DNA of 36,938 nucleotides from an uncultured Verrucomicrobiota bacterium (GTDB lineage Bacteria; Verrucomicrobiota; Verrucomicrobiia; Verrucomicrobiales; DEV007): NCBI GenBank assembly GCA_902589825.1, contig CACIUL010000033.1, positions 1 to 36,938 of the forward strand, read 5' to 3'. Shown piece by piece: positions 31,464 to 36,938 of this stretch (position 1 is its first letter; each line of letters starts with the position of its first letter). The notes under the pieces were generated by a model. It saw only the letters and a program-made list of their open reading frames with translations, ran no database searches and was not told where the DNA came from. The position numbers and the translations under genes were made by a program.

Positions 31464-32828
31464 TTGCGCTTCCATTCCACAAGAGGCGAATCACCGCCGC
31501 TTGGTTTTACCGAGACATTCGCTGCCGGCATGGCACCTGATGGCGGCCTTTATGTCCCGCAAGAACTGCCGGATATCACTTCACTAATCAGCCCCCACCC
31601 GATTCCCTACCACGAGCTTGCGAGCCGTTTCTTCAGGTTTTTTAACGATGAGCACTCCCTCAGAGAAATCGAGGCGTTAATGACGCGCTCCCACTCGAAA
31701 TTTGCCAACCCGGTAAACCCTGCACCTCTGGTACAGATCGCCGAGAACACCTTTGTCCTTGAGCTCTTCCACGGTCCTACCCTGGCATTCAAGGATTTCG
31801 GGCTGCAACTCGTCGGCAATCTGTTCGAGGATCAGATATCGCGCACAGGAATGCCGGTCAACGTGCTGGGGGCGACGTCAGGGGACACGGGATCAGCTGC
31901 CATCAATGGGCTTGCCGGAAAAAAGGGAGCACGCGTGTTCATTCTATACCCAAAAGGCCGCATCTCGGAACTGCAGGAGCGACAGATGACCTGCACTGAA
32001 GCCGGGAATATTTTCCCGATCGCTATCGATGGATCATTTGATGATGCACAGAATATCATCAAGGAACTCTTTGGAGACCTTGAGTTCAAGGCCCGGGCCA
32101 ATCTCTCGGCAGTGAATTCCATCAACCTTGTCCGGATCCTTGCACAATGCGTATACTATATACATGCTTGTAACCAACTGGCTGAAAGCAAGAGGAGGAA
32201 CCTTCGCTTTGTTGTGCCCACAGGTAATTTCGGGAATATTCTTGCCGGGTGGATGACTGCCCGAATGGGCATGCCGGCAGATTGCTTTGTCGTCGCAACA
32301 AACCAAAATGACCTGCTTTACCGACTGTTCACCAGTGGACGATACCAACCGGGAAAAGTCAGCCATTCACTGGCACCATCTATGGACATCCAGGTAGCTT
32401 CAAACTTTGAGCGATTCCTGCACTACCACTTGGAGGCAGACAGCGATCACACCAGACGTATCATGGCAAGGGTCAAGGCCGGTGAAACAGTCGAGTTGCC
32501 CGGCTTTAAACCGGCGCAATTCAGTGCCACCCGCACTGATGATGAAGGCATTCTTGAAAACATCCGTGCAGCCCGTGAAAACCTAGGCTACCTTGCAGAT
32601 CCCCACACCGCCTGTGCCTTTCAGGAAATCAACCCCGCGACCCCGACGGTTATACTCGCCACCGCCCACCCGGCAAAGTTTCCTGACACCATCTCCAAAG
32701 CTGTTGATGAAAAACCCGAACATCCTTCACTGGAGGCCCTGAAATCAAAAATTCCAAGGAATACAAGCCTGCCTGCCACATGCAGTGCGATACGCGATTA
32801 TCTTGAGGAAAATATCCTGAAAGGATAG
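31464..32828 (+). CDS. thrC: Threonine synthase
   Basis: 454 residues from TTG 31464, giving MRFHSTRGESPPLGFTETFAAGMAPDGGLYVP, the canonical N-terminus of the long (E. coli-type) class. Longer in-frame extensions overlap hom and are not protein-like. The PLP lysine is Lys110 in HGPTLAFKDFGLQLVGNL. GATSGDTGSAAI, the phosphate-binding and Ser-Gly-Asp loop, follows, then NSINLVRILAQ and VVPTGNFGNILAGWMTARMG. The enzyme converts O-phosphohomoserine to threonine. No homoserine kinase gene is in this window. It is 13 bp downstream of hom. Confidence 0.97.
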   Translation: MRFHSTRGESPPLGFTETFAAGMAPDGGLYVPQELPDITSLISPHPIPYHELASRFFRFFNDEHSLREIEALMTRSHSKFANPVNPAPLVQIAENTFVLELFHGPTLAFKDFGLQLVGNLFEDQISRTGMPVNVLGATSGDTGSAAINGLAGKKGARVFILYPKGRISELQERQMTCTEAGNIFPIAIDGSFDDAQNIIKELFGDLEFKARANLSAVNSINLVRILAQCVYYIHACNQLAESKRRNLRFVVPTGNFGNILAGWMTARMGMPADCFVVATNQNDLLYRLFTSGRYQPGKVSHSLAPSMDIQVASNFERFLHYHLEADSDHTRRIMARVKAGETVELPGFKPAQFSATRTDDEGILENIRAARENLGYLADPHTACAFQEINPATPTVILATAHPAKFPDTISKAVDEKPEHPSLEALKSKIPRNTSLPATCSAIRDYLEENILKG

Positions 32829-32908
32829 CATCCCGCGTGTTTATCGGTATGATCCCGTTATTTGCTGTGCGTAAAATGCATCACACATCACACTAAGCAC
32901 CCATTGCC

Positions 32909-34138
32909 TTGTCCTTGATCGTACAGAAATATGGCGGCACCTCCGTCGGTTCACCAGAACGCATCCTGAATGTGGCGCGCAGGATCATCGACACTCAAAA
33001 AGCCGGGAACCGCGTGGTCGCGGTGGTTTCCGCGATGGCAGGAGTCACCAACCAACTTATTGAGCTCGCCGATCAGGTGTCCTCCGGTAACAAGCCCACA
33101 AACCGGGAAATGGATGTCCTCCTGGCCACCGGGGAACAGACCACCATTGCTCTCTGCTCCATGGCAATTAACGCGATGGGAGGCAAGGCCATCTCACTGA
33201 CCGGTGCCCAGGCCGGAATTGCCACTGACGGGGAACATACCAAGGCAAGAATATCAAACATTACCCCTGATGAGGTGCACCGGCTCCTTGACGACGATCA
33301 CATCGTGATCATAGCCGGCTTCCAGGGTAAAAGCCCTGAAGGACGTATCACGACGCTTGGCAGGGGAGGATCCGATTTAACCGCCATTGCGATGGCTGCA
33401 GCCATTAAGGCGGATCTCTGCCAGATACTCACTGATGTGGACGGTGTCTACACCTGTGATCCGCGCGTGGTTGCAGATGCCCGGAAAATCGACGAGATCG
33501 CGTATGACGAGATGCTGGAAATGGCTTCTTCAGGCTCCAAGGTCATGCAGTCACGATCGGTGGAATTTGCGAAAAAATTCGGTGTGCGCTTTGAAGTACG
33601 CAGCAGTTTAAACAATAACCCAGGAACCATAGTGACCGAAGAACACCCAAACATGGAGGCCGTAGTCGTCCGAGGCGTGAGCATTGAACGAGAACAGGCA
33701 AAAGTAACCATTGAGAATGTCCCCGACAGCCCGGGAATTGCCGCCAGGATTTTTGGAGCCGTCTCCGATGCCGGGGTCATCATCGACATGATTGTCCAGA
33801 ACGTGTCCAAAACAGGCAAAACCGATATCTCATTCACCCTTCACCGCTCTGACCTTGACAAGGCCGGGGAAACTCTCGAGCCGCTGGTCAAGGAACTCGG
33901 TGATCCGGTATTCATAGAAACCACAAAGGGCATCGGCAAGCTGAGCGTGGTAGGGATAGGAATGCGTTCACACTCGGGTGTTGCCGCCCAGATGTTTGCC
34001 ACACTTGCAGATCACGGCATCAACATCCAGATGATTTCCACCTCTGAAATCAAGACCGCGGTGACCATTGATGAAAGCCAGCTTGATGAGGCGGCAAATG
34101 TCGTGCATGCGGCCTTCAACCTCACGAGCAAACCCTGA
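32909..34138 (+). CDS. lysC: Aspartate kinase
   Basis: 409 residues from TTG 32909 (MSLIVQKYGGTSVGS). Kinase motifs KYGGTSVGS (7-15), VSAMAGVTNQLIEL, DVLLATGEQTTIALCSMA, GRGGSDLTAIAMA (151-163) and ILTDVDGVYTCDPR (173-186) are intact. Two ACT domains follow from about 262 (KVTIENVPDSPGIAARIFGAVSDAGV and KLSVVGIGMRSHSGVAAQMFATLADHGINIQMISTSEIK), as in the monofunctional lysine/threonine-inhibited class; SEIK is the usual effector-binding loop. It makes aspartyl phosphate at the entry to Lys, Thr and Met synthesis. It lies 80 bp behind thrC on the same strand. Confidence 0.97.
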   Translation: MSLIVQKYGGTSVGSPERILNVARRIIDTQKAGNRVVAVVSAMAGVTNQLIELADQVSSGNKPTNREMDVLLATGEQTTIALCSMAINAMGGKAISLTGAQAGIATDGEHTKARISNITPDEVHRLLDDDHIVIIAGFQGKSPEGRITTLGRGGSDLTAIAMAAAIKADLCQILTDVDGVYTCDPRVVADARKIDEIAYDEMLEMASSGSKVMQSRSVEFAKKFGVRFEVRSSLNNNPGTIVTEEHPNMEAVVVRGVSIEREQAKVTIENVPDSPGIAARIFGAVSDAGVIIDMIVQNVSKTGKTDISFTLHRSDLDKAGETLEPLVKELGDPVFIETTKGIGKLSVVGIGMRSHSGVAAQMFATLADHGINIQMISTSEIKTAVTIDESQLDEAANVVHAAFNLTSKP

Positions 34139-34207
34139 ACCAAACCACGATTGGCAACTGCACCACACTACCTGCCGGGTCAATGGCAACAGATCGCCAG
34201 AAGGGTT

Positions 34208-35191
34208 ATGCTTGCCCTCCGGGTTTACTGCATCGCCTTCATCATTCTAACCGGAATGGTCTTCGCCGCACCGGTCACGATTGCCGCCGAAAAGGAATTT
34301 GTCGCGGAACCCAGGAAATCAGAAACCGAGAAAATTATCCGCCTGCAGATTTTTCTCGATGAGCAGGACTTCGGTCCGGGAATAATAGACGGGCGGATAG
34401 GCCAGTTCACCCGCAAGGCGGTTGGCCACTATAATTATATTGCCGGCCTGAAATACAATAACTTCAGCAGGGTCCTCAGCGAATCGAGCCGCCGGATCAA
34501 GAAAATTTACACCACCTACATCGTCTCTGAGGGGGATTTCAAGTTTGTTGGAGAGGTGCCATCCGAACCTGAGGATCAAGCTCAAGTCGATTATCTCTCC
34601 TATCGTTCCATCCATGAATTTGTCGCCGAGAGATATCACACCGACAACGCCTTCCTTAAAAAGATCAACCCGTCGATAAACTGGGATAAGGTCGCCGCCG
34701 GCACAAAGATCCGGGTACCAAATGTGACGCCTTTTGTGATCGAGGACCTGGCCTTAAATAAATCCTACCCAAGGGACAAGACACTGAGCAAAAGGCTGAT
34801 TATTGTCGATACCGCGCAGAAACTGGCGGTGATCTGGGAGGAAAACAAACTCATAGCCACCTTCCCGATTACGCCCGGCGAGGAAAAGTTCGTCCACCGT
34901 GGGAAATGGAAGATATGGAACATGATCACGACCCCGGTATTCCGCTGGGACCAGAGCATGCTTGATACCGGCAAACGCAGTGATGAATCCTTTAAATTAC
35001 CCCCCGGTCCAAACAGTCCGATCGGGATCCTCTGGGCCGGCATCAGTAAACCCGGTATTGGCCTGCATGGTACGGCATCACCAGAAACCATCGGACGTTC
35101 CCGCAGTGCCGGGTGCATCCGGCTGGCAAACTGGAACGTGATCCGGTTGCCAGCCCTGATCAGGCCCGGGGCAACTGTCGAGATCCGTTAA
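34208..35191 (+). CDS. L,D-transpeptidase (YkuD) with LysM-like region
   Basis: 327 residues from ATG 34208, which has GAAGG just upstream and begins the signal sequence MLALRVYCIAFIILTGMVFAAPVTIA; a TTG at 34151 would extend it. A peptidoglycan-binding-like helical part follows (IIRLQIFLDEQDFGPGIIDGRIGQFTRKAV). A LysM-like stretch comes next (SIHEFVAERYHTDNAFLKKINPSINWDKVAAGTKIRVPN). The YkuD domain holds the catalytic His287 in GLHGTASPETIG and Cys303 in SAGCIRL. It cross-links or modifies peptidoglycan by forming 3-3 bonds or attaching proteins, in the periplasm. Its 3' end overlaps the sulfatase remnant on the other strand by 32 bp. Confidence 0.9.
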   Translation: MLALRVYCIAFIILTGMVFAAPVTIAAEKEFVAEPRKSETEKIIRLQIFLDEQDFGPGIIDGRIGQFTRKAVGHYNYIAGLKYNNFSRVLSESSRRIKKIYTTYIVSEGDFKFVGEVPSEPEDQAQVDYLSYRSIHEFVAERYHTDNAFLKKINPSINWDKVAAGTKIRVPNVTPFVIEDLALNKSYPRDKTLSKRLIIVDTAQKLAVIWEENKLIATFPITPGEEKFVHRGKWKIWNMITTPVFRWDQSMLDTGKRSDESFKLPPGPNSPIGILWAGISKPGIGLHGTASPETIGRSRSAGCIRLANWNVIRLPALIRPGATVEIR

Positions 35192-35366
35192 AAGAGAGAC
35201 TAGGCATCCTCTGTTTTGCGGGCAGGCGATTCGTGTTCTCGGCAAACTCATGCCACAACCTGCTCAACTTCACGATCATCTCAGGATGCTTTCCGGCAAG
35301 GTTGTTGAGTTCCGTCCGGTCCTCTTCAAGGTTGTAAAGTTCCCATGGCAAACTATACCCAATACT
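35160..35366 (-). pseudogene. Sulfatase 3' remnant
   Basis: The minus frame reads LPWELYNLEEDRTELNNLAGKHPEMIVKLSRLWHEFAENTN, the standard C-terminal signature of arylsulfatases (WELYNLEEDxTELNxLAxxHPE). A TGA at about 35367 and absence of any upstream sulfatase sequence show that the rest of the gene is gone. The region from 35367 to 35513 carries no further coding sequence. This is a deletion scar next to the L,D-transpeptidase. Confidence 0.75.
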
Positions 35367-35513
35367 TCACAATACCTTGTTTCTGCAACTGACAAGCAGT
35401 TGCCCTAATGATCCGGATGATCGTCAAGCTGGCCAACCGAGGATATTCACACAAAATGCTTTATAAATTAGCTGGAGAGTAAGGAAAAAAAGAGAATAAC
35501 TACCCTTTCAGAA

Positions 35514-36875
35514 ATGATGAAATTCCGGAGCTTGGCGAGCAATGTCGAAATAGGGGCTAATTCATATCTGCTGACACTTGGTGAAACCCGGGTCCTCCTC
35601 GATGCAGGCATGCACCCGAAACAGGAGGGAACAAATGCGCTTCCTGAATTTGGAAGCATTGATTACAACTCCATTGATGCGGCCATCTTATCGCACGCGC
35701 ACCTTGATCACTCCGGTGCGTTGCCTGTAATGCAAAGGTCTCAACCTGACATGCCGGTCTTCATGAGCGCACCAACCCGCGTATTGACCGATGCCCTCCT
35801 CCACAATTCGGTAAATGTCATGAACTATAAACGGGAGCAAACAGGTAACACCGACTACCCACTGTTTACGCATCGCGAAATCGGACAGGCACACAAGAAA
35901 TGGCATGCACCGAAGAGTGGGCATACCTTTCATCTTGATCGTTCCGGCAGCACAACCTGTTCATTTCACGAATCCGGCCATGTTCTGGGGGCAGTTTCGC
36001 CGATAATCCGTTCCGGAGGACGCAATATCCTCTATTCCGGTGACGTGCACTTCGAGGATCAAACCATTGTCAAAGGGGCAGTGCTTCCAGAATCAGGAAT
36101 TGACGTCCTTATCCTTGAGTGCACGCGCGGTGGCGTGGCACGACCTGCGGAATATAGCAGGCACTCCGAGGCTAAACGGCTGGCATCTTCCATTGAGCAA
36201 TGCCTGTCAGGCAGGGGATCGGTCATGATTCCTCTCTTTGCAATGGGCAAGACACAGGAAATAATCACGCTGCTCCACGAACAACAACGGCAAGGCAATC
36301 TCAGAAGTATGGCGTTCCATATCGGGGGATTAAGCATCAAGATGACAGGTATCTATGACCGTTTCACCAGCAGGGTGCGCCGCAATCATAAGGGAATGCA
36401 CATGATGCGGACCAAGGGGCTGATAACCACTCCGGGCAGGCGGGGTGAATTGCCGCCATTAGATGGCAGTAATATCTATGCCCTGTCCAGCGGCATGATG
36501 AGTGAACGCACAATGTCCAACCGGCTTGGCAGGCAATTTATCCAAAATCCCAGGAACCTTCTCGTGTCCGTTGGTTATGCCGACCCCGAATCACCTCTTG
36601 CATCGATCTTGAATTCCAAGCATGGCGAGGAAATCCAGGTCGATGCAAGGCATGCCAGCGTTGAACGCAACTGCTCCATGGAAACCTTTGATTTCAGTGG
36701 TCATGCTCCACGTGAAAACCTCGTCGAATATGTGGAAACGTTAAAGCCGGAAATGACCATCCTGGTCCATGGCGACCAGCCTGCAGTAGACTGGATGAAA
36801 CAAGAATTAGAGACCCGTGTGCCAGAAACCGAGGTAATTATAGCCACACCGGGACGGGAAATCCATATTGGATAA
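35514..36875 (+). CDS. Beta-CASP metallo-beta-lactamase nuclease (CPSF-73/Ysh1-like, COG1236)
   Basis: 453 residues. The metallo-beta-lactamase motif is AILSHAHLDHSGALPVM (His61, His63, Asp65, His66). FHESGHVLGAVSPII supplies the next His and NILYSGDVHFED the bridging Asp. The beta-CASP insertion runs from about 215 to 380 (GSVMIPLFAMGKTQEIITLL, SSGMMSERTM). It returns to DFSGHAPRENLVEYVETLKPEMTILVHGD, containing the motif B and C histidines. Such proteins act as RNA endo/5'-exonucleases in the cytoplasm. There is no KH domain, and it is smaller than bacterial RNase J. The ATG pair at 35514/35517 leaves the exact start open. Confidence 0.9.
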   Translation: MMKFRSLASNVEIGANSYLLTLGETRVLLDAGMHPKQEGTNALPEFGSIDYNSIDAAILSHAHLDHSGALPVMQRSQPDMPVFMSAPTRVLTDALLHNSVNVMNYKREQTGNTDYPLFTHREIGQAHKKWHAPKSGHTFHLDRSGSTTCSFHESGHVLGAVSPIIRSGGRNILYSGDVHFEDQTIVKGAVLPESGIDVLILECTRGGVARPAEYSRHSEAKRLASSIEQCLSGRGSVMIPLFAMGKTQEIITLLHEQQRQGNLRSMAFHIGGLSIKMTGIYDRFTSRVRRNHKGMHMMRTKGLITTPGRRGELPPLDGSNIYALSSGMMSERTMSNRLGRQFIQNPRNLLVSVGYADPESPLASILNSKHGEEIQVDARHASVERNCSMETFDFSGHAPRENLVEYVETLKPEMTILVHGDQPAVDWMKQELETRVPETEVIIATPGREIHIG

Positions 36876-36894
36876 CTTCCGCCCGGGATCCGAT

Positions 36895-36938
36895 TTAAGC
36901 CGCCAACTCAAGCCGCTTAAATAATTCAACGTTACCCC
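36895..36938 (-). CDS. Possible C-terminus of a gene entering from the right
   Basis: The minus frame from the window edge reads NVELFKRLELAA and then a stop at 36895-36897. It is protein-like but only 14 codons, convergent with the nuclease gene at 20 bp. Nothing more can be said. Confidence 0.25.
   Translation of the reverse strand, partial: GNVELFKRLELAA

Overview
The window looks like a chromosome segment of a heterotrophic, probably marine member of the Verrucomicrobiota, with the wider Planctomycetota-Verrucomicrobiota group as the alternative. The clues are a DUF1549/DUF1553 cytochrome-type protein coupled to a DUF1501 protein, a PA14 + beta-propeller 'DUF6797-type' protein, sulfatases, a PL10-like lyase, LamG-like secreted proteins, an SHD1-tailed thioredoxin and several TTG starts. 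No database search was possible; the assignment rests on recognised families.

Layout. (1) 1-3512: the edge of an integrated element. It holds a 5'-truncated tyrosine recombinase, a LamG-like secreted protein, a decayed small gene, a TIM-barrel secreted hydrolase, a truncated secreted protein, and at 3468-3512 a 45-nt 3' fragment of tRNA-Thr(TGT) starting exactly at the anticodon loop, as expected for an att scar. (2) 3600-15809: large exported degradative proteins: a gingipain-like C25 peptidase (frameshifted at a G9 tract), the PA14/propeller protein, a PL10-like lyase, and the DUF1549/1553 - DUF1501 pair. (3) 15953-18849: a probable metal-homeostasis locus: a 5 x 43-residue repeat protein, a COG0523 GTPase, an FmdB-like small Cys protein, and a divergent MerC-type membrane protein. 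The last two are separated by a perfect 19-bp-arm palindrome, a candidate Zur-type operator. (4) 18996-21483: a small basic protein, an OB-fold lipoprotein and a transglutaminase-like protein. (5) 21594-24164: a Fur-box-preceded imelysin lipoprotein and di-haem oxidoreductase pair, probably for iron acquisition. (6) 24245-29046: a second C25-like peptidase overlapping a sulfatase (frameshifted at a C9 tract), then a thioredoxin-fold/SHD1 protein with an in-frame TGA exactly at the first redox Cys, and an exported alpha/beta hydrolase. (7) 29074-36875: a histone-deacetylase-family amidohydrolase, the threonine/lysine cluster hom-thrC-lysC (all three with TTG starts), an L,D-transpeptidase, a sulfatase 3' remnant and a beta-CASP metallo-beta-lactamase nuclease.

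Most interesting: the candidate selenoprotein thioredoxin (motif U-G-P-C at residues 64-67, TGA at 27436-27438), with a perfect 7-bp, GTT-loop hairpin 24 nt downstream that matches the bacterial SECIS layout. Next are the divergent palindromic operator at 18209-18251 and the 129-bp-periodic repeat protein beside it. Two separate genes are broken by a single extra base in a 9-nt G/C homopolymer, which means either consensus errors or contingency tracts.
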